Assembly (NCBI GenBank): GCA_018262095.1
Contig: JAGTRW010000012.1
Span: forward strand, 18,436 to 82,435
Length of the DNA: 64,000 nucleotides
Source: Pseudomonadota bacterium
GTDB lineage: Bacteria; Pseudomonadota; Gammaproteobacteria; Burkholderiales; Rhodocyclaceae
Direction: 5' to 3'
Shown: positions 37,697 through 47,105 of the stretch, piece after piece
How the letters are laid out: every line of letters begins with the position of its first letter
How positions within the stretch are numbered: the stretch's first letter is position 1
Program-made: the position numbers and the translations under genes
The notes under the pieces: generated by a model
What the model was told of the DNA's origin: nothing
The model's database searches: none
The model's input: only the letters and a program-made list of their open reading frames with translations

Positions 37697-39229
37697 TCAG
37701 ATCTCCGCCTTGATCGGGATCGTCCGTCGTTTGGTCCCGCCGAACAGGCTCGCTTCGCTGGTCCCGTCCGAGCAGCCGTTGCCGAACGAGAAGCCGCAGC
37801 CGCCGCGCATGTCGAAGGTGTTCTCGGCGTATTCGCGGTGCGTGCTCGGGATCACGAAGCGGTCTTCGTAGTTGGCGATCGCCATCACGTGGTACATCGA
37901 TTCGACTTCGGCTTGCGTCATTCCGACCTGGTCGAGCACCGCGCTATTGACCACGCCGTCGACGTGCTTGGCGCGCTGGAAGGCGCGCATCGCCAACATG
38001 CGTTCGAGCGCGCGTTCAACCGGTTGCGTATCGCCGGCGGTGAGCAGGTTGGCGAGGTAGTTGACCGGGATGCGCAGCGACTTGACGTCGGGGATCTCGC
38101 CGTTGGCGCCGACCGCGCCGGCGTTGGCCGCGGCGCTGATCGGCGAGAGCGGTGGCACGTACCAGACCATCGGCAGCGTGCGGTACTCGGGGTGCAGCGG
38201 CAACGCGACCTTCCAGTCGACGGCCATCTTGTAAACGGGGCTCTTGCGCGCGGCGTCCATCCACTGGTCGGGAATACCGTCGATTCTTGCCTGCTCGATG
38301 ACCTTGGGGTCGTTGGGGTCGAGGAAGAGATCGAGCTGCGCCTGGTAGAGGTCGCGGTCGTGGGCTACGCTCGCCGCCTGCTCGATGCGGTCGGCGTCGT
38401 AGAGCAGCACGCCGAGGTAGCGGATGCGCCCAACGCAGGTTTCCGAGCAGACCGTCGGCTGTCCCGCTTCGATTCGCGGGTAGCAGAAGATGCACTTCTC
38501 GGCCTTGCCCGACTTCCAGTTGTAGTAAATCTTCTTGTACGGGCAGCCCGAGACGCACATGCGCCAGCCGCGGCACTTGTCCTGGTCGATCAGCACGATG
38601 CCGTCCTCTTCGCGCTTGTAGATCGACCCCGACGGGCACGACGCCACGCAGGTCGGGTTGAGGCAATGCTCGCACAGGCGCGGCAGGTACATCATGAAGG
38701 TGTTCTCGAACTGGCCGAGCATCTCCTTCTGCATCGCATCGAAGCCGTCGAGGTTCTTGTCTTTGCTGCGCTTGGCAAACTCGCCGCCGAGGATTTCCTC
38801 CCAGTTGGGGCCCCAGACGATCTTCTCCATTCGTTTGCCGGTGATCAGGCTGCGCGGCCGCGCGGTCGGCGTCGCTTTCGATTCGGGCGCCGATTGCAGG
38901 TGGTCGTAATCGAAGGTGAACGGCTCATAATAGTCGTCGATCTGCGGCAGGTTGGGGTTGGCGAAGATCCGCATCAAGAGCTTCCACTTGCCGCCCTGGC
39001 GCGGCTCGATCTTGCCGCCCGCCTTGCGCACCCAGCCGCCGTTCCACTTGTCCTGGTTTTCCCATTCCTTGGGATAGCCGATTCCGGGCTTGGTCTCGAC
39101 GTTGTTGAACCAGGCGTATTCCATCCCGGGACGGCTGGTCCACACGTTCTTGCAGGTCACCGAGCAGGTATGGCAGCCGATGCACTTGTCGAGGTTCAAG
39201 ACCATGCCGATTTGAGCGCGAATTTTCAT
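37697..39229 (-). CDS. narH: Respiratory nitrate reductase beta subunit
   Basis: A 510-residue iron-sulfur protein carrying three [4Fe-4S] and one [3Fe-4S] cluster. Cysteine groups are CIGCHTCSVTCKNVW, CEHCLNPTCVASCPSG, CRGWRMCVSGCPYKK (Trp in place of one Cys, the [3Fe-4S] mark) and CIFCYPRIEAGQPTVCSETC. It passes electrons from NarI to NarG on the cytoplasmic face. GAGGT precedes the ATG. Its start is separated from narG by a 170-bp gap holding an inverted repeat. Confidence 0.97.
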   Translation of the reverse strand: MKIRAQIGMVLNLDKCIGCHTCSVTCKNVWTSRPGMEYAWFNNVETKPGIGYPKEWENQDKWNGGWVRKAGGKIEPRQGGKWKLLMRIFANPNLPQIDDYYEPFTFDYDHLQSAPESKATPTARPRSLITGKRMEKIVWGPNWEEILGGEFAKRSKDKNLDGFDAMQKEMLGQFENTFMMYLPRLCEHCLNPTCVASCPSGSIYKREEDGIVLIDQDKCRGWRMCVSGCPYKKIYYNWKSGKAEKCIFCYPRIEAGQPTVCSETCVGRIRYLGVLLYDADRIEQAASVAHDRDLYQAQLDLFLDPNDPKVIEQARIDGIPDQWMDAARKSPVYKMAVDWKVALPLHPEYRTLPMVWYVPPLSPISAAANAGAVGANGEIPDVKSLRIPVNYLANLLTAGDTQPVERALERMLAMRAFQRAKHVDGVVNSAVLDQVGMTQAEVESMYHVMAIANYEDRFVIPSTHREYAENTFDMRGGCGFSFGNGCSDGTSEASLFGGTKRRTIPIKAEI

Positions 39230-39280
39230 GTCAATTACCTCGATTCAGAGCACGGTGGAACACGTCAGGGAAAGAGAGTT

Positions 39281-39369
39281 GAACCACAACGACGCAACGG
39301 GCACAACGAGAACCAAGAGCTAAAAATGTCTTGATGTTTTCGTCGTGTTCGTTGTGCACGTTGTGGTTA
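39281..39369. repeat. Long inverted repeat in the nar operon, copy 2
   Basis: The left arm AACCACAACGACGCAACGGG (from 39282) pairs with the right arm, which ends CGTTGTGGTT at 39368; arms are about 30 nt with mismatches and a 29-nt loop. Its sequence is shared with copy 1 at 36107-36237. It sits between narG and narH, where a hairpin could affect relative mRNA levels. Confidence 0.75.
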
Positions 39370-39399
39370 GGCGATTTATTCCGTTCCATCATCGCCTCC

Positions 39400-42300
39400 T
39401 CACGCCTGAGCCGGTTCGGCAACCGGCTCGTCGTCTAGCCAGTCGACCTTGTTCATCTTGCGCACCACCACGAACTCGTCGCGGTTGGCGCCTATCGTTC
39501 CGTAGTAGTTGAATCCGTACGAGAACTGCGCGTAGCCGCCGATCATGTGCGTCGGTTTGAGGACGATCCGCGTCACCGAGTTGTGGATGCCGCCGCGCAT
39601 TCCGGTGATCTCCGAACCCGGCGTGTTGATGATCTTTTCCTGCGCGTGGTACATCATCACCATTCCCGGCTTGACGCGCTGGCTGACGACCGCGCGCGCG
39701 GCGATCGCGCCGTTGATGTTGAAGAGTTCGACCCAGTCGTTATCGACGATTCCGACGCTCTTGGCGTCGTCCTCGGAGAGCCAGATCACCGGGCCGCCGC
39801 GGTTGAGCGTAAGCATCAGGAGGTTGTCGGTGTAGGTCGAGTGGATCCCCCACTTCTGGTGCGGCGTGATGAAGTTGAGCGCGATTTCCTTGTTGCCGTT
39901 GGGCTTGATGTTCTGGATGTCGGCGGTGGTCTTGAGGTCGACCGGCGGCCGATAGGTCGAGAAGCCTTCGCCGAAAGCGCTCATCCACGGGTGGTCGAGG
40001 TAGAACTGCTGGCGGCCGGTCAGCGTTCGCCACGGAATCATCTCGTGCACATTGGTGTAGCCGGCGTTGTACGAGACGCTCTCCGATTCGATCCCGCTCC
40101 ACGTCGGCGAGCTGATGATCTTGCGCGGCTGCGCCTGGATGTCGCGGAAGCGGATCTTCTCGTCTTCCCGATAGAGCGCCAGATGCGTGTGGTCAAGGCC
40201 GGTCTGTTTGCCGAGCGCCTGCCAGGCCTTGACCGCGACGTGGCCGTTGGTCTCGGGCGCGAGTTGCAGCACCACCTCGCAGGCGTCGATGTCGGTCGCG
40301 ATGCTCGGCATGCCGCAGGAAACGCCTTCCTCTTTGACCAGACCGTTGAGTTCGCCGAGCTGCTTGACCTCGGTCTGCGTGTTCCAGGCGATCCCCTTGC
40401 CACCATTGCCGACCTTGTCCATGAGCGGGCCGAGCGCGGTGAAGCGCTGGTAGGTATTGGGATAGTCGCGTTCGACGACCGCGATGTTGGGCGCGCTCTT
40501 GCCCGGGATCAGCTCGATTTCGCCGCGCTTCCAGTCGGCGACGCCGAAGGGCTGCGCGAGCTCGGCGGGCGAGTCGTGCATCAAGGGTGTGAGCACCATT
40601 TCACGCTCGACGCCCAGATGGCCGACGCAGACTTCGCTGAATCGCTTGGCGAAGCCCTTGTAGATCTCCCAGTCGCTCTTCGATTGCCAGGCCGGATCGA
40701 CGGCGGTCGACAGCGGGTGGATGAAGGGGTGCATGTCGCTGGTGTTGAGGTCGTTCTTCTCGTACCAGGTCGCCGTCGGCAGAACGATGTCGGAGTACAA
40801 ACAGGTGGTGCTCATGCGAAAGTCGAGCGTGACCAAGAGGTCGAGCTTGCCTTCGGGCGCCTTGTCGTGCCAGACGACTTCCTGCGGTTTGGCGTTGCGG
40901 CCGACGCTGGGCCGCCCCAAGTCGGCCGCGCCCCCAGTGGGGGAGGCGCGCAGCGCGTCGGGGGCGTCCATTTCCTCGCCCAGGTCCTTGCCCTGAACAC
41001 CGTGCGTTGTTCCCAGCAGGTGCTTGAGGAAATACTCGTGGCCCTTGCCGCTCGATCCCAGGATGTTCGAGCGCCAGACGAACATATTGCGCGGCCAGTT
41101 CTGCGGGTGGTCGGGGTCTTCGCAGCTCATCTTGAGCGAGCCGTCCTTGAGCCCTTTGACCGTGTAGTCCTTGGGTTCGATTCCGGCGGCGAGCGCATCC
41201 TTGACTACCTGCAGCGGGTTGGTCTTGAGTTGCGGCGCCGAAGGCAGCCAGCCCATTCGTTCGGCGCGAACGTTGTAGTCGATCATGCTGCCGCCGTAGA
41301 GCGCCTTGTCGGCGAGCGGCGAAAGCACTTCGTCGACGCCCAATCTTTCGTAGCGCCACTGGTCGGTGTGCGCGTAGAAAAAGCTCGTCGAATTCATCTG
41401 GCGCGGCGGGCGGATCCAGTCGAGCGCGAAGGCGAGCGCCGTCCACCCGGTCTGCGGCCGCAGCTTCTCCTGGCCGACGTAGTGCGCCCAGCCGCCGCCG
41501 CTCTGGCCGATGCAGCCGCACATCATCAGCATGTTGATGACGCCGCGGTAGTTCATGTCGGCGTGGTACCAGTGGTTGACTCCCGCGCCGATGATGATCA
41601 TCGACTTGCCGTGCGTTTTGTGCGCGTTGTCGGCGAACTGGCGCGCGACCGCGATCAACTGCTCGCGCGGCGTTCCGGTGATGCGCTCCTGCCAGGCCGG
41701 GGTGTAGGGCGTGTCGTCGTCAAAGTCGCGCGCCGCGAGTTCGCCGGGCAGGCCGCGAGCGACGCCGTAGTGGGCGACCTGCAGGTCGAAGACGGTGGCG
41801 ACCAGTGCTTCACCGCTGGCGAGTGAAATTCGCTGGACCGGAACGGTGCGCACCAGCACGTTGTCGGCTGCAGCGCCGCTCGCGTTGTTGGGGAAATGCT
41901 CGCTCTCGATTCCGCCGAAGTAGGGGAAGCCGACCCTGGCGGTTTCAGTACTCGGGTTGCCGCCCTCGATCACCGAGAGCTTGAGCTTGACCGCCGATCC
42001 GCTCGTCGCTTCCTTGGCCTCGAGGTTCCACTGGCCTTCGTCGGCGCGCCCGTCGGGGCCCCAGCGGAAGCCGATCGCGCCGTTGGGCAGCACGACGCGG
42101 CCGTCGTCGTCAAACGCCACGGTCTTCCATTCCGCGTTGTTGGTCGCCCCGAGCTGGTCGGCGAAATCGGACGCGCGAACGTAGCGGTCGGGAACCAGCA
42201 CCGTTTCTCCGCTGGGCAGTACGTGCGCTTTGAGCGTCACCAGCATCGGCATGTCGGTGTAGCGGCGAACGTAGTCGTCGAAGTACTCGCTACGCTTCTT

Positions 42301-43269
42301 GCCGCCGTCGGGGAAATAGAACTCCTTGAGGATTACGTGGCCCATCGCCATTGCCACGGCGGCGTCGGTGCCCTGCTTGGGCTTCATCCAGAGGTCGGCG
42401 AGCTTGGCGACTTCCGAGTAGTCGGGCGTGATGGCGACGGTCTTGGTGCCCTTGTAGCGCACCTCGGTGAAAAAGTGCGCGTCGGGCGTTCGCGTCTGCG
42501 GGACGTTCGATCCCCAGGCGATGATGAAACTCGAGTTGTACCAGTCGGCCGACTCGGGAACGTCGGTCTGTTCGCCCCAGACCTGCGGGCTGGCCGGCGG
42601 CAGGTCGCAATACCAGTCGTAGAAGCTCATGCAGACGCCGCCGATCAGCGACAGGTAGCGGCTGCCTGCGGCGTACGAAACCATCGACATCGCCGGGATC
42701 GGCGAGAAGCCGATCACGCGATCCGGGCCGTATTGCTTGATGGTGAACACGTTGGCTGCGGCGACGATCTCATTGACCTCGTCCCAGCTCGAACGAACGA
42801 AACCGCCGAGGCCGCGAACGCACTGGTAGGCGCGGCGCTTGTCGTCGGACTGGGCGATAGCCGCCCAGGCATCGACTGGCGCCAGCGTCAGGCGCGCCTC
42901 GCGCCAGAGCTTGAGCAGGCGGCCGCGGATCAGCGGGTATTTGACGCGGTTGGCGCTGTAGAGATACCAGCTGTACGAAGCGCCGCGCGCGCAGCCGCGC
43001 GGTTCGTGGTTGGGCATGTCCGGCCGCGTTCGCGGGTAGTCGGTCTGCTGCGTTTCCCAAGTGACGATGCCGCCCTTGACGTAGATCTTCCACGAGCACG
43101 ATCCGGTGCAGTTGACGCCGTGCGTCGAGCGAACGATCTTGTCGTGCGCCCAGCGGTCGCGGTAGGCGTCTTCCCAGCTGCGGTCTTCGCCGTTGGTGAC
43201 GCCGTGCTCGCCCGAGAAGGACTCGCGGACGTTGGAAAAGTAGCTCAGACGATCGAGAAAGTGGCTCAT
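39400..43269 (-). CDS. narG: Respiratory nitrate reductase alpha subunit
   Basis: The 1289-residue catalytic subunit holding the molybdenum bis-MGD cofactor and one [4Fe-4S] cluster. The cluster site is HGVNCTGSCSWKIYVKGGIV (His plus Cys ligands). The molybdenum Asp segment DVPESADWYNSSFIIAWGSN matches NarG. The C-terminal cofactor domain has WIRPPRQMNSTSFFYAHTDQ, LDHPWMSAFGEGFSTYRPPV and later blocks. No Tat signal, as expected for the cytoplasm-facing enzyme. AGAGGT precedes the ATG. Confidence 0.97.
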   Translation of the reverse strand: MSHFLDRLSYFSNVRESFSGEHGVTNGEDRSWEDAYRDRWAHDKIVRSTHGVNCTGSCSWKIYVKGGIVTWETQQTDYPRTRPDMPNHEPRGCARGASYSWYLYSANRVKYPLIRGRLLKLWREARLTLAPVDAWAAIAQSDDKRRAYQCVRGLGGFVRSSWDEVNEIVAAANVFTIKQYGPDRVIGFSPIPAMSMVSYAAGSRYLSLIGGVCMSFYDWYCDLPPASPQVWGEQTDVPESADWYNSSFIIAWGSNVPQTRTPDAHFFTEVRYKGTKTVAITPDYSEVAKLADLWMKPKQGTDAAVAMAMGHVILKEFYFPDGGKKRSEYFDDYVRRYTDMPMLVTLKAHVLPSGETVLVPDRYVRASDFADQLGATNNAEWKTVAFDDDGRVVLPNGAIGFRWGPDGRADEGQWNLEAKEATSGSAVKLKLSVIEGGNPSTETARVGFPYFGGIESEHFPNNASGAAADNVLVRTVPVQRISLASGEALVATVFDLQVAHYGVARGLPGELAARDFDDDTPYTPAWQERITGTPREQLIAVARQFADNAHKTHGKSMIIIGAGVNHWYHADMNYRGVINMLMMCGCIGQSGGGWAHYVGQEKLRPQTGWTALAFALDWIRPPRQMNSTSFFYAHTDQWRYERLGVDEVLSPLADKALYGGSMIDYNVRAERMGWLPSAPQLKTNPLQVVKDALAAGIEPKDYTVKGLKDGSLKMSCEDPDHPQNWPRNMFVWRSNILGSSGKGHEYFLKHLLGTTHGVQGKDLGEEMDAPDALRASPTGGAADLGRPSVGRNAKPQEVVWHDKAPEGKLDLLVTLDFRMSTTCLYSDIVLPTATWYEKNDLNTSDMHPFIHPLSTAVDPAWQSKSDWEIYKGFAKRFSEVCVGHLGVEREMVLTPLMHDSPAELAQPFGVADWKRGEIELIPGKSAPNIAVVERDYPNTYQRFTALGPLMDKVGNGGKGIAWNTQTEVKQLGELNGLVKEEGVSCGMPSIATDIDACEVVLQLAPETNGHVAVKAWQALGKQTGLDHTHLALYREDEKIRFRDIQAQPRKIISSPTWSGIESESVSYNAGYTNVHEMIPWRTLTGRQQFYLDHPWMSAFGEGFSTYRPPVDLKTTADIQNIKPNGNKEIALNFITPHQKWGIHSTYTDNLLMLTLNRGGPVIWLSEDDAKSVGIVDNDWVELFNINGAIAARAVVSQRVKPGMVMMYHAQEKIINTPGSEITGMRGGIHNSVTRIVLKPTHMIGGYAQFSYGFNYYGTIGANRDEFVVVRKMNKVDWLDDEPVAEPAQA

Positions 43270-43302
43270 GGAGTACCTCTTGGCTAAAGGGTGAGGTCGG
43301 AA

Positions 43303-44931
43303 TCAGGGATTCTTGATTTCGGATGCGGCGCGCAGGTAGAAGAACCAGTTGAGGATCAGGCACAGCGCGTAGAAAATCGCGAAGCCGTACATCGCGCGCT
43401 CGGGCGTTCCGGCGGTGATCTCACTGCCGATCACCACCGGCGCGATGAAGGCGCCGTAGGCGGCGACCGCTGAAGTCCAGCCGAGCACCGGGCCGGCCTG
43501 CTGGCGGTCGAAGATCACGCCGATGGTGCGGAAGGTCGAGCCGTTGCCGATTCCGCTGGCCGCGAAGAGCAGCACGAAGAGTCCCATGAAGGTCGGGAAA
43601 TACTGCTCTGGCGTCGCCGAGCCGTAGGCCTGCATCATCACGTAGCCGACCGCGCCCGAGGCGATCACCATCACCGCCGAGATGATTTGCGTGACGATCG
43701 ATCCGCCGACCTTGTCGGCGATCCAGCCGCCGACCGGGCGGATCAGCGCGCCGACGAACGGGCCGATCCAGGCGTAGGTCAGTGCCGGCGGCGCGTTCGG
43801 ATTGCTCGCGCTGTGCTGCATCACGCCGGCAGCGTCGGCGACGTGGCTGATGCCGAAAATCACCTTGATCGACAGCGGCAGCGCCATCGAGAAGCCGATG
43901 AACGAGCCGAAGGTGACGATGTAGAGCAGCGTCATCGACCAGGTGTGTTTGTTGTGGAAGATCGCGAACTGCTTGGCGATGTTCTCCTTCATCGTTCCGA
44001 AGGCGGTGAGCTTGAGGATCATCAGCGTGCTGACGATGATCAGCGGCATCGCCAGCCACATATTGAGCAGCCCGAGGCCGCTGGGAGAGGGCAGGTAGAG
44101 GTAGAGTCCGAGCCCGGCCGGGACGAACGACAATGTGTAGAGCCAGGTGATCTTGAGAAAGGCGGCGATCGCCCCGCCGCTGTCGGGCGAGACGGTTTTC
44201 AAGTTGTTCATTCCGAACCAGCAGCAGCCGGCCAGTGGCACCAGCGAGAGCAGCCAGGCGAAACCGGCGTTCTGGATCCAGGTCGGCGTTCCGGCCGCAA
44301 TCTTGCCGAGGATCCAGCCGCTGTCTTTGGCTAGCGTCATCGGTTCGCCGCCGAAGCTGCCGAACAGGCCGACGGTCATCACCAGCGGAATGACGATCTG
44401 CATGCTGGTCACGCCGAAGTTGCCGAGGCCGGCGTTGAGGCCCAGTGCCGTGCCTTGCAGCCGCTTCGGAAAGAAGGTGCTGATGTTCGACATCGAGCTC
44501 GCGAAATTGCCGCCGCCGACGCCCGACCACAGCGCCATCAGCTGGAATGCCCACAGCGGCCAGTCCTTGTGCTGCAGCACGACGCCGGTGCCGAGCGCCG
44601 GTGCGAGCAGCATCGCGGTGGTCAGGAAGATGGTGTTGCGCCCGCCGGCGAGCCGGATCAGGAAGGAGGCCGGGATGCGCATGGTCGCTCCGGCGAGGCC
44701 GGAGATCGCGGTCAGCGAAAAGAGCTCGGCCTGGCTGAACGGGAAGCCCAAGTTCATCATCTGCACGGTGATGATTCCCCACATTCCCCAGATCGCGAAG
44801 CCGCACAGCAGGCAGGGAATCGATATCCAGAGGTTGCGGTAGGCGATGCGCTTGCCGGTCGATTCCCAGAAGTCGTCGTCTTCGGGGCGCCAGTCGGCGA
44901 CGTCGGCGCCGGATTGCTTGGTAGCGGTCAT
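43303..44931 (-). CDS. narK2: Nitrate/nitrite transporter NarK2-type
   Basis: A 542-residue MFS protein with 12 segments. The nitrate signatures GVGGGNFASSMSNISTFFPK and AASGIGNGSTFRTIGVIFDR are clear, and arginines in segments 2 and 8 are the expected substrate contacts (RIPASFLIR, GALIRPVGGWIADKVGG). Such proteins exchange nitrate for nitrite. It follows narK1 by 20 bp and precedes narG by 33 bp. The long N-terminal extension (TATKQSGADVADWRPEDDDF) is cytoplasmic. Confidence 0.93.
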   Translation of the reverse strand: MTATKQSGADVADWRPEDDDFWESTGKRIAYRNLWISIPCLLCGFAIWGMWGIITVQMMNLGFPFSQAELFSLTAISGLAGATMRIPASFLIRLAGGRNTIFLTTAMLLAPALGTGVVLQHKDWPLWAFQLMALWSGVGGGNFASSMSNISTFFPKRLQGTALGLNAGLGNFGVTSMQIVIPLVMTVGLFGSFGGEPMTLAKDSGWILGKIAAGTPTWIQNAGFAWLLSLVPLAGCCWFGMNNLKTVSPDSGGAIAAFLKITWLYTLSFVPAGLGLYLYLPSPSGLGLLNMWLAMPLIIVSTLMILKLTAFGTMKENIAKQFAIFHNKHTWSMTLLYIVTFGSFIGFSMALPLSIKVIFGISHVADAAGVMQHSASNPNAPPALTYAWIGPFVGALIRPVGGWIADKVGGSIVTQIISAVMVIASGAVGYVMMQAYGSATPEQYFPTFMGLFVLLFAASGIGNGSTFRTIGVIFDRQQAGPVLGWTSAVAAYGAFIAPVVIGSEITAGTPERAMYGFAIFYALCLILNWFFYLRAASEIKNP

Positions 44932-44951
44932 GATCTGCCTTCCGTTGGGAG

Positions 44952-46199
44952 TCAGTGGGTTGTGGCGGCGTGCTTGCCCATCAGCTCGCCGTGCCTGACC
45001 TCGGTCCAGTACATCCAGATCAGCGAGACCCAGACGACGCCGTACATCAGCATGAAGGCGCTCGAGCGGATTCCGGTGGCGTCCTGCAGCGCGCCGAATA
45101 GGATCGGCAGCACGAAGCCGCCGAGGCCACCGGCGAGTCCGACGATGCCGCTGATGGTGCCGATGTTGGACGGGTAGTCCTCGCTGATGTACTTGAAGAC
45201 GCTGGCCTTGCCGAAAGCGAAGGCGATTCCCAGGATGAACATCAGCGCGGTGAAGGCATAGACGTTGAGGCCGAGGTGAAAGGTCATGGGGCCGGAGAGG
45301 GTGGTGATGGTCAGGTCGGTCTGCGGATACGAGAGCAGGAAGAGGCAGACCCAGCTCACCCACATCACCCACCAGGTGACGCTGTGCGCGCCCCATTTGT
45401 CGGACATCCAGCCGCCGACCGCGCGCAGCACGCCGCCGGGCAAGGAAAAGCACGCGGCGAGCAGCGCCGCGGTGCGGATGTCGAGGCCGAATTCGCCGAC
45501 GTAGTACTGCACCATCCAGAGCGACAAGGCGACGTAGCCGCCGAAGACGATGCTGTAGAACTGGCAATATTTGAGTACCCTGGGGTCCTTGAGCGCTTTG
45601 AGCTGGTCGGTGAATTTGACGTGGCCGCCGGTCAGGTGGGCTGGATCGCTATGGCTGAAAAGCCAGAACAGAATCACCGTCACGGCCATGATTGCCGCAT
45701 AGACGGTCGGCACCATGGTCCAGCCGAAGGCGACGACGAGCGCCGGGGCGACGAACTTGTTGACTGCGGCGCCCGAGTTGCCGGCGCCGTAGACGCCCAT
45801 CGCGAAACCCTGTTGGTGGCGCGGAAACCAGCGCGCGACGTAGGGTGTGCCGACCGAGAACGAGCCGCCGGCGAGGCCGACGAACAGGCCGATGACCAGG
45901 AAGTGCCAGTAGGCGGTGGCGTAGCTCATCAGCCAGATCGCCGGAACGGTGAGCGCCATCAGCGTCGCCATGACGATTCGTCCGCCGAACTTGTCGGTCC
46001 AGATGCCGAGCGGAACGCGGATCAGCGAACCGGTGAGTACCGGCATCGCGGTGAGCAGGCCGAATTCGGTGGCGTTGAGCGACAGCGCTTTCCTGATCGG
46101 GATGCCGATCACGCCGAACATCATCCAGACCATGAAGCACACCGTGAAGGCCAGCGTGCTGACCAGCAGTACCGAGAGTGCCTGCCCTTTTCTAGTCAT
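44952..46199 (-). CDS. narK1: Nitrate transporter NarK1-type
   Basis: A 415-residue MFS protein with 12 segments, shorter than NarK2. Signature blocks are TGSLIRVPLGIWTDKFGGRI, GLAGGSFSVGTPYVARWFPR, YGAGNSGAAVNKFVAPAL and LPGGVLRAVGGWMSDKWGAH. NarK1 proteins are usually nitrate/proton symporters that start respiration. It is the first gene of the nar operon. The ATG at 46199 begins MTRKGQALSVLL; upstream in-frame codons would add 37 unlikely residues. A NarL-like 7-2-7 site lies about 103 bp upstream. Confidence 0.93.
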   Translation of the reverse strand: MTRKGQALSVLLVSTLAFTVCFMVWMMFGVIGIPIRKALSLNATEFGLLTAMPVLTGSLIRVPLGIWTDKFGGRIVMATLMALTVPAIWLMSYATAYWHFLVIGLFVGLAGGSFSVGTPYVARWFPRHQQGFAMGVYGAGNSGAAVNKFVAPALVVAFGWTMVPTVYAAIMAVTVILFWLFSHSDPAHLTGGHVKFTDQLKALKDPRVLKYCQFYSIVFGGYVALSLWMVQYYVGEFGLDIRTAALLAACFSLPGGVLRAVGGWMSDKWGAHSVTWWVMWVSWVCLFLLSYPQTDLTITTLSGPMTFHLGLNVYAFTALMFILGIAFAFGKASVFKYISEDYPSNIGTISGIVGLAGGLGGFVLPILFGALQDATGIRSSAFMLMYGVVWVSLIWMYWTEVRHGELMGKHAATTH

Positions 46200-46287
46200 A
46201 TCCAAACCCCCTTGAGTCGATGGCGCAAGCATAGGGGGGGGCGAGTCCTCGCGGCATCCTCCTGAAGACGAGGACGTCGGAACAAAA

Positions 46288-46317
46288 GGAACTAGCCGCC
46301 ATAGTTCCAAAGAACTA
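46288..46317 (-). promoter_or_regulatory. NarL-like operator upstream of narK1
   Basis: TAGTTCC-AA-AGAACTA (46302-46317) has the 7-2-7 geometry of NarL/NarP sites, with TAC changed to TAG symmetrically in both heptamers. A third copy, GGAACTA, lies at 46288-46294 in inverted orientation to TAGTTCC, 7 bp apart. Position (about 103 bp from the narK1 ATG) and the adjacent narXL genes support a role in nitrate induction. Confidence 0.55.
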
Positions 46318-46448
46318 TCGGGGCGGCGCAGCGGTCTGTCTATCCATGCCGGGATGAAAGAGCAATCCGCTGATTCCGATCGCCGGGTTGCTCGCCAAAC
46401 GCCGTAAGGTGGTATGTTCCTCCTGCCACACGATACGATAGGAGCACC

Positions 46449-47099
46449 ATGTCAGATAACCCACTCGCCAACCTGTTTGCCAATAACAAGGCCTGGTCTG
46501 AAAGCATGCATGCGGAGAATCCTGAATTTTTCTCCCGCCTGGTCAACCAGCAATCTCCCGAGTACCTGTGGATCGGTTGTTCGGACAGTCGCGTTCCGGC
46601 CAACCAGATCATCGGCCTGGCGCCAGGCGAAGTCTTCGTTCATCGCAATATCGGCAACGTCGTCGTGCACACCGACCTCAACGCGTTGTCGGTGATTCAC
46701 TACGCAGTCGAAATGCTGCGCGTCAAACACATCCTGGTCGTCGGTCATTACGGCTGCGGCGGCGTCAAGGCGGCGCTTTACGATAACCGCACCGGTCTGA
46801 CCGACAACTGGCTGCGCCATGTGCAGGACGTGCGCGATCGCCACGACGCCATCATTGCCGCGATCGAAGACGCCAACGAACGGGTCAATCGCTTGTGCGA
46901 ATTGAACGCCATGCAGCAGGTGGTCAACGTCTGCCAGACCTCGGTGCTGCGCGAAGCCTGGGCGCGCGGGCAGAGCGTCACCGTGCATGGCTGGTGTTAC
47001 AGTCTGGAGAACGGCTTGATCAACGACCTCAAGGTCAGTGCCAATAGCCGTGAAGAGGCCATGGAGCGCTATCGCGACGCGGTCGAAGCGATGCGCTGA
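46449..47099 (+). CDS. can: Beta-class carbonic anhydrase
   Basis: A 216-residue zinc enzyme that interconverts CO2 and bicarbonate. Zinc ligands are in CSDSRVPANQIIGLAPGEVF (Cys, Asp-Arg dyad) and HYGCGGVKAAL (His, Cys). Sequence and length match bacterial Can (DNPLANLFANNKAWSESMHA). It is divergent from the nar operon across 249 bp and converges with narL with only 6 bp between stops. Confidence 0.95.
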   Translation: MSDNPLANLFANNKAWSESMHAENPEFFSRLVNQQSPEYLWIGCSDSRVPANQIIGLAPGEVFVHRNIGNVVVHTDLNALSVIHYAVEMLRVKHILVVGHYGCGGVKAALYDNRTGLTDNWLRHVQDVRDRHDAIIAAIEDANERVNRLCELNAMQQVVNVCQTSVLREAWARGQSVTVHGWCYSLENGLINDLKVSANSREEAMERYRDAVEAMR

Positions 47100-47105
47100 G
47101 CGGGG

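Noticed and set aside
39547..43287. Long plus-strand frames opposite narG
   Set aside because: Antisense shadows of narG with no start signals or domains.
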